Shown: in pieces, positions 51,441 to 60,436 of the stretch
Position numbering within the stretch: the stretch's first letter is position 1
Layout: each line of letters begins with the position of its first letter
DNA from: Rhodovulum kholense
Lineage (GTDB): Bacteria > Pseudomonadota > Alphaproteobacteria > Rhodobacterales > Rhodobacteraceae
Assembly: GCF_003053725.1 (NCBI RefSeq)
Contig: NZ_QAYC01000004.1
Location: 248,001-312,000 of the forward strand
Reading direction: 5' to 3'
DNA: 64,000 bases
Position numbers and translations under genes: made by a program
The notes under the pieces: generated by a model
The model's input: the letters and a program-made list of their open reading frames with translations, nothing else
Database searches by the model: none
What the model was told of the DNA's origin: nothing

Positions 51441-51581
51441 ATGACCCGTATCGTTGTTTTCTGCCTGACCGCGGCTGCGCTTCTCGGGGTTGCTGCCTGC
51501 GAAACCGTCGAGGGCGCAGGCCAGGATATCGAGAAGGCCGGCGGCGCGATTTCGCAAGAGGCGCGCGAGGCTCAGAACTGA
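51441..51581 (+). CDS. Entericidin A/B family lipoprotein
   Basis: A 46-residue lipoprotein: signal ending LLGVAAC with the lipidated Cys at about residue 20, then a short helix (ETVEGAGQDIEKAGGAISQE). AGGAGG lies 5 bases before the ATG. Entericidins are small stress-induced membrane lipoproteins; EcnB is linked to osmotic and stationary-phase lysis in E. coli. The gene has its own EcfG promoter and a strong terminator. Confidence 0.93.
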   Translation: MTRIVVFCLTAAALLGVAACETVEGAGQDIEKAGGAISQEAREAQN

Positions 51582-51587
51582 TTGGCG

Positions 51588-51618
51588 AAAGGCGGGCTTC
51601 GGCCCGCCTTTTCGTTTT
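51588..51618 (+). terminator. Entericidin terminator
   Basis: A 10-bp stem, AAAGGCGGGC/GCCCGCCTTT, closes on a TTCG tetraloop and is followed by TCGTTTT. It is a clear rho-independent terminator 7 bp after the stop, and being nearly symmetric it may also serve the convergent exoD gene. Confidence 0.88.
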
Positions 51619-51646
51619 CCGCCCGGTCTCGAAACGGATCGGCGTT

Positions 51647-52264
51647 TCAGCCCAGAACACCCGCGATCACGGCCCCTGCCGCGACGAAGGGCGCTAGTCC
51701 GATCAGCGCCAGCAGGCCGTCGCGGGCCAGCATGGCCACCGACAGGGTCACCACAGCCGCCCCCAGCAGCGACGAGCTGAACGGTACCAGTTCCAGAAAC
51801 GGCATCGAGAGCCCCGCCAGCAGGCACAGCGCCTGCAGCATCTTGACCAGCGGCGGCGTCACCAGAAACCGCAGCCGCGGCCGCGCCGCCCATTCCAGCC
51901 AGCGCGCCGGGCGGCGCAGCCAGTCGACGGCGTTGCGCGCCCGCTTGGCCCGGATCTCGCGTCGCATCAGCCAGCCGGGCGCCCAGAGATGGCGCTTGCC
52001 GATCACCATCTGCCCGGCGACCAGCGCGATCGCGAGGCCGCAAAAGCTGGAAAATCCGGGAATCCCGCTCAGCGGCGAGACCACCGCGAGCGCCGGCACC
52101 ATCATCAGCGGCAGGAACGACCCGGAGCCCAGCGCCTCGAACAGGCGGCGCACGGTCACGCGGTCGCCCCGCGCAGCCTGCTCGACCGCGTCGAGGATGG
52201 TCGAGACCGGTGCCTCGCGCAGCGCGCTCGGCCCGTCATGGGTGTAGTCTTCGGTTCGGGCCAT
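51647..52264 (-). CDS. exoD: ExoD family membrane protein
   Basis: A 205-residue inner-membrane protein with four to five helices. ExoD features are the N-terminal LDAVEQAARGDRVTVRRLFE, then the SGSFLPLMMVPALAVVSPLS and LWAPGWLMRREI segments and a helical C-terminus. ExoD affects exopolysaccharide and alkaline tolerance in rhizobia; mechanism unknown. The start at 52264 has GAGAGGA six bases upstream; a longer frame by 20 codons is less likely. It converges with the entericidin gene. Confidence 0.88.
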   Translation of the reverse strand: MARTEDYTHDGPSALREAPVSTILDAVEQAARGDRVTVRRLFEALGSGSFLPLMMVPALAVVSPLSGIPGFSSFCGLAIALVAGQMVIGKRHLWAPGWLMRREIRAKRARNAVDWLRRPARWLEWAARPRLRFLVTPPLVKMLQALCLLAGLSMPFLELVPFSSSLLGAAVVTLSVAMLARDGLLALIGLAPFVAAGAVIAGVLG

Positions 52265-52566
52265 GGGGTCCTCTCGGCTTGCGGTTGCGCTTGACGGGTC
52301 GCGGTTCTTACCGGACCCGGTCACTCAACGCCCGGATGCCGGTTTCGTTCGCTGGACCGGATCGGGCCTTATTGGGGCGGTTCCATGTTCTTTTTTCGTT
52401 CTGGCGGCTTCAATCGCCGGTCTTTGAACGAAAGTCTTGATATTGAACAGAGACCGACATCTGCACGACATCGTTCCGCTTAACGGCACCTTCAGGCGTC
52501 AAAGCCAGAGTGGCATGACGGGATTACGTAAGGGAAGGTATCGGAGTCACGCCGTTGGAGAGTGCC
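52265..52566. other. 302-bp leader region between exoD and the PAS-GGDEF-EAL locus
   Basis: No gene is visible. It is less GC-rich than its surroundings, with a T-rich run (CTTTTTTCG) near 52390 and a small palindrome, TTACGTAA, at 52524-52531. A weak site for the exoD side, CGAAC-N16-CGTT on the minus strand at 52327-52351, deviates from the stress consensus at one key base. Confidence 0.5.
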
Positions 52567-53061
52567 ATGCCAAACTCCGTCTCGGTGGGCCGATCCCCGC
52601 GCTGTGCGGTGCCGGTCCCCCGCGCACCGACCCGATGTGGTCCGGCTCTTTCCGGTCGGGCCCCTTTGGCAGCACCGGCAGGGGGCGAAACCGAGCGGGC
52701 CGACGGTCCGACTTGTCCGAAGATCGCCTGGACCCCTCCTGCCCCATTGCAGGCGCGTCGCCCCACTGCCCCCGACCTCGCCTTGCGCGTCCGGCAGATG
52801 GCGCAGGATCCGCACGCTGTTCGTGCGGGGCACGACCTCCGTCGCGGGGACCTGTCTTCCGAAGCGTCGGGCCGGGTCCCCGGGCCGATCGCGCCCCTGG
52901 CCGATCCCGAGCGGCCCGGGCTTCGGGGCGCGGTCCCCGGCATCGCCGCCGGGGGGATCGCACCCGCGGCGCAGGCGGGCCGTCCTGACCGGCCCGGCCC
53001 GGCCGGGCTGCCCATGGCACCTGCGGCACGCGGATGGCCGCCCCGATGGCCGCCCGCATGA
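52567..53061 (+). CDS. Hypothetical Pro/Arg-rich open frame, uncertain
   Basis: A 164-residue frame that starts at an ATG with GGAGAG five bases upstream and ends in an ATGA overlap with the ATG of the PAS-GGDEF-EAL gene, the coupling seen throughout this window. Composition is Pro/Arg/Gly/Ala-rich with no domain, signal or membrane segment I recognise. GC-rich DNA makes such frames by chance, and overlapping frames exist on the other strand. It may be a small real protein or just a leader. I see no family. Confidence 0.3.
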   Translation: MPNSVSVGRSPRCAVPVPRAPTRCGPALSGRAPLAAPAGGETERADGPTCPKIAWTPPAPLQARRPTAPDLALRVRQMAQDPHAVRAGHDLRRGDLSSEASGRVPGPIAPLADPERPGLRGAVPGIAAGGIAPAAQAGRPDRPGPAGLPMAPAARGWPPRWPPA

Positions 53062-56000
53062 GCAAGGAGCGCGATCCCCGCATGACCCTGCGCCGCGCCG
53101 GGAGCCCCGTGGGCCCGGCGGCGCTCCGTGCGCGGCTGGCCGATCTTGTGGCCGCGCTGGCCGTACCCGCCTGGGCCACCGCTGCCGATGGCCAGGTCCT
53201 TGTGGCGAATGCCGCCGCTGCGGCGCTGCTCGAACGTCCGGCGGCGGACTGGGCCGGGCTTGGCGACGATGCGCTGCTGCCCGAACGCTGCGCCCGGCGC
53301 CTGCAAGGCGCGCGCGCCACGCTTTTGCGCGAGGGGCGCGCCCGGGTCCGCTATCGAGGCGGGTTCCTGACCGGGACCGGACGGTTCCGGCTGCTAGACT
53401 GTTCGCTGACCCGGCTTTCGGGGATCGCCAGCGCCGTGCTGGTGCAGGCCGAACCGGTCGGGCTCTGCGGCGCCGGGGCTGATCCGCGTGCCAGAGAAGA
53501 CGACGACGCGGGGATCGAGTCCGGCGTCGAGGTTGTCGCCTGGCTGCCGCCGGGCATGTCGCGCCACCATGAGGTGCTGCAGCGCGCGGCCGAGGCGGCG
53601 GGCTTCGCGCAATGGTATCTCGATCCCGCCCGGCGCCGGATCTGGGTCGCCGACGGGGTTCCGGCGCTTTTGGGATTTGCCCCGGGCGAGGTCGCCCTCG
53701 ACTCGTCCTGGCTGCGGGCGCGGCTGCATCCCGAAGACCGCCCGGCGATGCGCGCGGTGGCGGCGCAGCTGATCCGGGGCGGCGTCGAAAGCGTGCGGAT
53801 CGACTGCCGCCTGCGCCATCGCGACGGCAGGTATCTCTGGGTCGAGGCGACCACCCGCCGGATCGTTGCCACGCCGGGCCGCCGGACCATTCTGTGCGGC
53901 AGCTTGTCGGACGTGACCCATTTCAAGGACCACGAGGCCCGGCTTCAGCAGGCTCTCTTCGAGGCGCGCCGCGCCCGAACCGAGGCCGCGAAGACCGAAG
54001 GTCTGATGCGGATCGCCACCGAGGGTGCGGGGTTCGGGCACTGGACCTTTGACCCGGCCACCGGGACCTACTGGCTCAGCGATGCCTGTTTCCGGTCGCT
54101 GGGGTATCGGCCGGGCAGCATCGATACCAGCCGGATCGGGTTCCGCGAGGTGATCCATCCCGACGATGCGGGGGCCGCGCACGCCGCGCTCGAGGCGCTT
54201 CTGGCGGGGGAATGCGAGCTTCTGCACATCGATTCCCGGATGCGCACCGCCGATGGCAGCTGGCGCTGGCACGAAACGACCGCCCGGCTGGTGCCGCTGG
54301 CCGAGGTCGGCCTGCCGCCGCTGGTCTGCGGCATCAGCCGCGACATCACCGCCCGCAAGACCCACGAACAGGACCTGGCCCGCGCGCTCGAGGCCGCGCG
54401 CCGGGCCCGCGACGAGGCCGAGGCGGCGCGCGGCAAGCTTCACCTTCAGGCCACGATCCTCAGGGTTTCCACCGAATACAGCAATGTCGTGCCCTGGCAT
54501 GCGATCCCCGCGCTGGGCCTGGTGCGGGCGGATGCGCATCTGGCGGCGATGCTGGGGTACCCGCCCGGGCACCGGATCGGGTCGGCCGAATTCCGGGACA
54601 TGATCCATCCCGACGACGCGCCCGAGGCGCTGGGCCTCGTCGACGCGCTTTACCGCCGCGAGACCGAGGCGTTCTCGGCCGAATTCCGGGTGCGCCGCGG
54701 CGATGACGGCTGGTGCTGGGTCGCGTCCAAGGCGCGCTGGCTGGACGGTGCGGGGTCCGGCCTGCCCGACATGGTCTGCGGCACCCTGACCGAGATCACG
54801 GCGATCAAGGCCAACGAGGCGCGGCTGGCCGAGGCGCTTGCCGCGGCCGAAACCGCCCGGAAAGAGGCCCGCGCCAGCGAACAGATGCTGCGCACCGCCG
54901 CGATCTGCGGCGACATGGGTGCCTGGTCGATCTGCGCCGAGCGCGGCGAGGCCTGGATGACGGAAGAGGGATTCCGGCAACTGGGCTACGAGCCCGGCGA
55001 TTTCGTGCCTGACGATGCGGGCTGGCGCGGCCTCATCCATCCCGACGACCTGCCGGCGGCCGCCATCGCGATGGACGCGGTGATCGAGGGCCGGGCCGAG
55101 GTCTACGACTTCGACCACCGCATTCGACACAAGGACGGGTCCTATCACTGGTACCGCACCGTGGCGCGGCTCATCGACCGCCGCGCCGAGGGGCTGCCGC
55201 TGCTGATGGCGGGCGCCCATACCTGCATCGACCGCCAGAAGCAGAACGAGGCGCGCCTGTCCGAGGCGCTGGCCGAGGCCGAGGCCGCACGGGCCGAATC
55301 GCAGACCCGCGAAGAGATGTTGCGCACCTCGGCGCTGTGCAGCGGCATCGCCCATTGGGTCGTCTGCCCCGACACCGGCGAAGGCTGGATACCGGAAGGC
55401 ACCTACGGGCTTCTGGGCTACGCGCCCGACGCCTTCCCGCCCGAGAACCGCTGCTGGCGCGGTCTGATCCATCCCGAGGACAGCGACTCGGCCATCGAGG
55501 AGATGCGCGATCTGCTTGAGTTCCGGGCGGACGGCTATACCCACGAACACCGGTTGCGGCATGCCGATGGCAGCTATCACTGGTATCGCACTGTCGCGCG
55601 CCGGGTCGACCGCAGCGCGACCGACCAGCCCGACCTGATCGCCGGGGCGCTCGTCAGCATCGACCACGTCAAGGAGAACGAACGCCGCCTCGCCGAGGCC
55701 GCCGAGGCCGCGCATCTGGCGGGCGAACGGCTGAACACCCTTGCCGACAACGCGCCGGGCGCGCTTTTCATCTTTCGCGTGACGCCCGCCGGGCAGTTCG
55801 ACCTGCCCTATTTCAGCGCCAAGCTGCCCGCGCTGATGGGCCTGACCCGGGCCGAGATCGAGGCCGATTCAGAGGCGCTTCTCAGACGGGTCGATCCCGA
55901 TCATATCCAGGATCTGCGCCTGGCGATCTCGAAGTCGCGGCGCGGGCTGACCCCGTTCGAGATGCGGTTGCGGGTCAGGATGCCCGAGGGCGAGTTCCGG

Positions 56001-57863
56001 TGGGTACTGGTCTCGTCGCTGCCGTTCCGTCGCGAGGGCGGGATCGTTGTCTGGTTTGGCAACGTCTTCGACATCACCGAAAAACTGGCCGTCGAACGGC
56101 GCGCCGCCGAGGCCGCGGAAGAGGTGCGCCGGGCCCATGAACGGCTGCGCTCGGTGGCCCTAATTGCGCCGGTCGGATTATACGAATTTCGCCGCAAGCC
56201 CGATGGCAGCACAGATTTTCCTTATACCAGCCCGCAGTTCGAAGAGATCATGGGCCTGACCCGGGCAGAGATCGACATGCTGGACGGCAACGTCATGAAA
56301 CGGGTCGATCCGGAGGATCTGCAGCGGGTGGCCGACAGCACCGATGCGAGCGCCCGCGATCTCAGCCTCTGGAGCCAGCGGTTCCGCATCCGTCACCCCG
56401 CGCGCGGGCAGGTCTGGCTGTCGGGTGCCGCAGCCCCGCGCCGCCAGGATGACGGCACCATCGTCTGGGCGGGGGCGTTGCATGACGTCACCGCCGATGT
56501 GCGGCGCGAGGCGGAGTTGCGTCAGGCGCATCAACTGGCCGAGACGATGCGGGCCGAGAACGAGCATCAGGCGCTGCATGACGGGCTGACCGGGTTGCCC
56601 AACCGCCGCTACTACGACCAGATCCTCGCCGAGCGGATCGAGGCGGCGCGAACCGGCGACGGGCCGCACGACGCGGTGTTGATCCGGGTTGATCTGGACC
56701 ACTTCAAATATGTCAATGACACGCTGGGCCACGAGGCGGGCGACCGGGTGCTGATCCGGGTCGCCGAGGTGCTGCGCGGGGCCCTGCGCGCCGCCGATTT
56801 CGCGGCACGCATCGGCGGCGATGAATTCTCGATCCTGCTCGGGCCGGGCATGAGCGCCGAAAACGCTCGCGAGGTGGTCGAACGGGTGCAGGTCGCGCTG
56901 GCCCGCCCGTTGACCTATGAGGGACGGCTTTGCCGGTTCGGCGCCAGCTTCGGCATCGCCCATACCGAAGACATCGACGCGATGGGGGCCGAGCTGCAGC
57001 TGTTCGCCGATGCCGCACTTTACCGCGCCAAGGAGGGCGGGCGGAACCGGATGGAGTTCTTCACCTCCGATCTGCACCGGAACATCCTCAACGACCGCGA
57101 GATCGGCGCCGAATTGCACGAGGCGCTGGAGCGCGACGAATTCGTGCCCTTCTTCCAGCCGCAGGTCTCGGCCGAGGACGGGCATCTGGTGGGGGCCGAG
57201 ACCTTGTTGCGCTGGCGCCATCCCGAAAAGGGCTTGCTGGCGCCCGATGCCTTCATGCATGTGGCCGAACAGCTGCGGATCGTGGCCGAGATCGACCGGA
57301 TCATGATGCAGAAGGCGCGCGGCGCGCTGGAACGCTGGCGGGCGCAGGGGCTGGTGCTGCCCAAGATCAGCTTCAATGTCAGTTCGGGTCGGATGCACGA
57401 CCCGGATGTGGTGTCGCTGGCGCGCTCGATGGTCGGCAGCGGCACCAAGGTGACCTTCGAGCTTTTGGAATCGATCCTTGTCGAGGAGGAAAGCGACGCC
57501 TTCCGCTTCCACCTCGCCCAGATCCGCGACGCCGGGATCGACATCGAGATCGACGATTTCGGGTCGGGTCATGCCTCGATCATCGGATTGATGGAGATCG
57601 CGCCGCAGGCGCTGAAGGTGGACCGGCGGATCGTGCGTCCGGTGGCCACCGACATGCGTGCGCGCAATCTGGTGCGCGCCATCATCGAAATCGCCGAGAC
57701 GCTGGGCATCGCCACCGTGGTCGAAGGCGTCGAAACGGCCGAACAGGCCACGGTCCTGCGCGGCATCGGCTGCAACATCTTCCAAGGATATCTTTTCGCC
57801 AAGCCTCTGTCCGAGGACGATTTTCTTGCCTACGCTCTGGCGCATCCGGAGAAGCGGGCCTGA
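53058..57863 (+). CDS. Giant multi-PAS GGDEF-EAL cyclic-di-GMP protein
   Basis: A 1601-residue soluble protein with about eight PAS domains in a row (about 15-1150), each ending in a linking helix, then GGDEF (about 1180-1335, RIGGDEFSILLG) and EAL (about 1345-1600). The EAL signature reads ETL, but the other metal and catalytic residues remain (NVSSGRM, ELLESI, DDFGSGHA, KVDRRIV, VEGVET, FQGYLFAKP). Two middle PAS units share DGSYHWYRTVAR almost exactly, pointing to recent duplication. No transmembrane segment or haem motif was found. In-frame ATGs at 53034 and 53082 are alternative starts. Confidence 0.92.
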   Translation: MSKERDPRMTLRRAGSPVGPAALRARLADLVAALAVPAWATAADGQVLVANAAAAALLERPAADWAGLGDDALLPERCARRLQGARATLLREGRARVRYRGGFLTGTGRFRLLDCSLTRLSGIASAVLVQAEPVGLCGAGADPRAREDDDAGIESGVEVVAWLPPGMSRHHEVLQRAAEAAGFAQWYLDPARRRIWVADGVPALLGFAPGEVALDSSWLRARLHPEDRPAMRAVAAQLIRGGVESVRIDCRLRHRDGRYLWVEATTRRIVATPGRRTILCGSLSDVTHFKDHEARLQQALFEARRARTEAAKTEGLMRIATEGAGFGHWTFDPATGTYWLSDACFRSLGYRPGSIDTSRIGFREVIHPDDAGAAHAALEALLAGECELLHIDSRMRTADGSWRWHETTARLVPLAEVGLPPLVCGISRDITARKTHEQDLARALEAARRARDEAEAARGKLHLQATILRVSTEYSNVVPWHAIPALGLVRADAHLAAMLGYPPGHRIGSAEFRDMIHPDDAPEALGLVDALYRRETEAFSAEFRVRRGDDGWCWVASKARWLDGAGSGLPDMVCGTLTEITAIKANEARLAEALAAAETARKEARASEQMLRTAAICGDMGAWSICAERGEAWMTEEGFRQLGYEPGDFVPDDAGWRGLIHPDDLPAAAIAMDAVIEGRAEVYDFDHRIRHKDGSYHWYRTVARLIDRRAEGLPLLMAGAHTCIDRQKQNEARLSEALAEAEAARAESQTREEMLRTSALCSGIAHWVVCPDTGEGWIPEGTYGLLGYAPDAFPPENRCWRGLIHPEDSDSAIEEMRDLLEFRADGYTHEHRLRHADGSYHWYRTVARRVDRSATDQPDLIAGALVSIDHVKENERRLAEAAEAAHLAGERLNTLADNAPGALFIFRVTPAGQFDLPYFSAKLPALMGLTRAEIEADSEALLRRVDPDHIQDLRLAISKSRRGLTPFEMRLRVRMPEGEFRWVLVSSLPFRREGGIVVWFGNVFDITEKLAVERRAAEAAEEVRRAHERLRSVALIAPVGLYEFRRKPDGSTDFPYTSPQFEEIMGLTRAEIDMLDGNVMKRVDPEDLQRVADSTDASARDLSLWSQRFRIRHPARGQVWLSGAAAPRRQDDGTIVWAGALHDVTADVRREAELRQAHQLAETMRAENEHQALHDGLTGLPNRRYYDQILAERIEAARTGDGPHDAVLIRVDLDHFKYVNDTLGHEAGDRVLIRVAEVLRGALRAADFAARIGGDEFSILLGPGMSAENAREVVERVQVALARPLTYEGRLCRFGASFGIAHTEDIDAMGAELQLFADAALYRAKEGGRNRMEFFTSDLHRNILNDREIGAELHEALERDEFVPFFQPQVSAEDGHLVGAETLLRWRHPEKGLLAPDAFMHVAEQLRIVAEIDRIMMQKARGALERWRAQGLVLPKISFNVSSGRMHDPDVVSLARSMVGSGTKVTFELLESILVEEESDAFRFHLAQIRDAGIDIEIDDFGSGHASIIGLMEIAPQALKVDRRIVRPVATDMRARNLVRAIIEIAETLGIATVVEGVETAEQATVLRGIGCNIFQGYLFAKPLSEDDFLAYALAHPEKRA

Positions 57864-57920
57864 CGATGGGCCAGGTCCGCACGCGCCCGGGCCGTTGTCT
57901 CTGGCGTGCGGCGCGGCCCG

Positions 57921-59138
57921 CTAGACCGCGAGGCGGCGGCGCATCTCGGCGATGGCGGCGGCACGGCCTTCAAGGTTGTAGAACGAGCCCTTGACCTGAA
58001 TCGTCGACAGCGCCCGCTGGAAGCTTCGGAAATAGTCGGTGTCGACCGGGTCGGGCGCGGTCCAGAACCGGTCGAGCCCGCGGCGATGGGTCAGGCCCGG
58101 CAGGTCATACACCGCACGGCCCATGGCGCAGACCGGCACACCCATCCGCAGCGCATGGATGCCGACCGTCGAATTGACCAGCACCACCCCGCGCGAGCCG
58201 CCGATCAGCGCCCCCAGATCGCCGCCGCGGATCACGTGCACCCGCTCGGCGATGCCGTGCCGCCGGGCCAGCCGCGGAATGCGCGAGAACCAGCGCCCAA
58301 GCTCGCTGTCCAGCGGATGCAGCTTGACCACCAGATGCCGGTCCGCGGGCGCGGTCGCGGCGAAGGATTGCAGCGTCTCGTCGAGAAACGAGATCAGGTC
58401 GGGATAATCCGACGAGGCGCGGATCTGGTAGTCGACCTCCAGCTGCATCGCGACCAGGTTGAACGGCGTGCCCTCGGCGACAAGCCGTTCGGTCAGGGCC
58501 ACGGCCGCGCGTTCGCGGTGGCGGCCGCGCACCAGCCCGGGCAGCCAGCTGAGATATTCGATCACCGGCCAGTGCGGCCGGTCGGACACATGCAGTGGGT
58601 AGAACGGCCGCCCGAAGCTTTGCAGCAGCGCAAAGCTGACCTCGTTGAAGGCCTCGACCCCGAAGCCGAAGGGATAGAGGTTGCGCATGTCGGGCGCCTC
58701 AACGCCCTCGGCCAGCGCCTCGATCTCGCTGCGGGTCTTCGGAAAGGTCGAGAGCGCGCCCATCCCCTCGGGTTCCAGCGTCAGCCAGTCGGGGCGCAGA
58801 TAGCCGAACTCGATCGCCCAGCAACGGCGGCGCAGCCTGCGGCCTTCTTCCAGCGCGATGGCGTGATAGGGCAGGCGGTCGGCGTAATAAAGGATGTCGG
58901 TCACGCCCTCGCGTTCGATCAGGCGAAAGACGAAGCGGCGCCAGCGGTTCAGCCCGCCCTGAAACTCGATGGCCGGGCGACGGCCCCAGAAGATCCGGTC
59001 GGCGAGGCAGAAATTGACCTTGACCACCCGGTGGCCGTCCGCTTCGAGCCCGGCGGCCAGATCGCGCCAGAATCCGGACGGGTGGCCCTGCAGCATCAGG
59101 AACACGCGCCCCTTGCAAGCCTCGGGATCGAGTGCCAC
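57921..59138 (-). CDS. KpsS/RkpJ-like capsular polysaccharide protein, copy 1
   Basis: A 405-residue member of the capsule synthesis/export (PF05159-like) family; KpsS and KpsC members are beta-Kdo transferases that build the lipid-linked capsule starter. Landmarks are GRVFLMLQGHPSGFWRDLA, CWAIEFGYLRPDWLTLEPEG, VVLVNSTVGIHALRMGVPVC and AMGRAVYDLPGLTHR, the last being the family hallmark. The start is unsure: open frame continues to an ATG at 59288, overlapping the divergent paralogue; the GTG at 59138 leaves a 10-residue leader, like its paralogue. Divergent partner of the next gene. Confidence 0.82.
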   Translation of the reverse strand: MALDPEACKGRVFLMLQGHPSGFWRDLAAGLEADGHRVVKVNFCLADRIFWGRRPAIEFQGGLNRWRRFVFRLIEREGVTDILYYADRLPYHAIALEEGRRLRRRCWAIEFGYLRPDWLTLEPEGMGALSTFPKTRSEIEALAEGVEAPDMRNLYPFGFGVEAFNEVSFALLQSFGRPFYPLHVSDRPHWPVIEYLSWLPGLVRGRHRERAAVALTERLVAEGTPFNLVAMQLEVDYQIRASSDYPDLISFLDETLQSFAATAPADRHLVVKLHPLDSELGRWFSRIPRLARRHGIAERVHVIRGGDLGALIGGSRGVVLVNSTVGIHALRMGVPVCAMGRAVYDLPGLTHRRGLDRFWTAPDPVDTDYFRSFQRALSTIQVKGSFYNLEGRAAAIAEMRRRLAV

Positions 59139-59203
59139 AACCTGCGCGTGCTTTTGCGGCCGAAGGCCTCTGGGTGCGACGAACTGGCTTTGGAACTCCG
59201 TCA

Positions 59204-60436
59204 ATGTCTCTGTCCCGTTTTCCGCTGGCTGGCCGGAGGATCGTTTTCCTGCAGGGACCCTCGTCGCCGTTCTTTCGTCAGGTTGCAATGGCCTGCGCCC
59301 GACTGGGGGCAGAGGTCCTGCGGGTTGGTCTTGCCCCGGGCGACCGCCTGTACTGGGGGGCGGGCTGCGGTCGTTACATCGCCTATCGGGGGCCGGCAGA
59401 GCGCTTCGGCGAGGTCCTTGCCGACCTCATCCTGCGCGAAGATCCGACGGATCTCGTGATGCTTGGCGACGGACGTAAATATCACGTTAACGCTGTTTCG
59501 GCGGCAAAGGTTGCCGGCGGAATCACGCCATGGGTGATCGAGCAGGGCTATCTGCGCCCCGGCCTGATCTCGGTCGAGCCCTGGGGCACCGGCGGCCGCT
59601 CGGCGATCCCGGCCCGGTTCGCGGCGACCGAGGGCTCCCGGCCAGACCTGCCCATGCCCGACCCCGCGCCGGGGTCCTTCCTGCGCTATGCCGGTTTCGA
59701 CGTGGCCTATCATCTGGCCAATGTCCTGCTTGGACCCGTCTTCTACCCGCGCTACCGGCACTATGCGCTGGACAGCCCCTGGGCCGAATGGCGCGGCTGG
59801 ATCCTCAAGGCCCTGCGGGCGCGGGCGCGCGCCCGGCAGACCGACGCGGCGTTGGCGCGGATCGCGGCCCATGCCGGGCCGGTCTTCCTGGTGCCCTTGC
59901 AGCTCGATACCGATTTCCAGATCCGCGACCACGGCACCGGCCGCCCGCAGGAGCAGGATCTGGCGGCGATCATGGCTTCTTTCGCGGCCCATGCGCCCTC
60001 CGATGCGCTGCTGGCGATCAAGGAACACCCGCTCGACAACGGGCTCAGGCGCTGGGACCGGCGCGCGGAGCGGCTGGCCCGGGCCGCCGGAATCGGCGAC
60101 CGCGTCGCGGTCTTTACCGGCGGGCGGGTCGAGGCGCTTTACCCCGCGCTTGCGGGCATCGTGACGATCAACAGCACGGTCGGGCTGTCCGCGCTGCTGG
60201 AGGGTGTGCCGGTCAAGGTGCTGGGCCGCGCCGTCTACGACCTGCCGGGACTGACCGCGCGTGTCGGGCTTGACGCCTTCTGGACCGCGCCCGAGCGGCC
60301 CGATCCGGCCGAGGCCGACCGGTTTCGCCGGTTTCTGCGCCATGATTACCATGTGCCGGGTGCCTTCGACGGGCCCGACGCGCGGCGGGGCGCCGAGGCG
60401 CTGGCCCGCTTCATCGCCGGGGAGAGACCGCAATGA
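59204..60436 (+). CDS. KpsS/RkpJ-like capsular polysaccharide protein, copy 2
   Basis: A 410-residue paralogue of the divergent gene. Shared blocks are RRIVFLQGPSSPFFRQVAMA, TPWVIEQGYLRPGLISVEPW, VPLQLDTDFQIRDHGTG, TINSTVGLSALLEGVPVKVL and GRAVYDLPGLTARVGLDAFW. ATG at 59204 is used; in-frame codons upstream fall inside the neighbouring gene's leader. It overlaps the SDR gene by 4 bp. With PKS, oxoamine synthase and SDR genes it forms an rkp-1-like capsule set. Whether it is a KpsC-like half or a KpsS-like enzyme is not decidable here. Confidence 0.85.
   Translation: MSLSRFPLAGRRIVFLQGPSSPFFRQVAMACARLGAEVLRVGLAPGDRLYWGAGCGRYIAYRGPAERFGEVLADLILREDPTDLVMLGDGRKYHVNAVSAAKVAGGITPWVIEQGYLRPGLISVEPWGTGGRSAIPARFAATEGSRPDLPMPDPAPGSFLRYAGFDVAYHLANVLLGPVFYPRYRHYALDSPWAEWRGWILKALRARARARQTDAALARIAAHAGPVFLVPLQLDTDFQIRDHGTGRPQEQDLAAIMASFAAHAPSDALLAIKEHPLDNGLRRWDRRAERLARAAGIGDRVAVFTGGRVEALYPALAGIVTINSTVGLSALLEGVPVKVLGRAVYDLPGLTARVGLDAFWTAPERPDPAEADRFRRFLRHDYHVPGAFDGPDARRGAEALARFIAGERPQ

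Noticed and set aside
52327-52351. EcfG-like site before exoD on the minus strand
   Set aside because: Reads CGAAC-N16-CGTT, with a mismatch at the first conserved G of the -35 box; too weak beside five exact sites.
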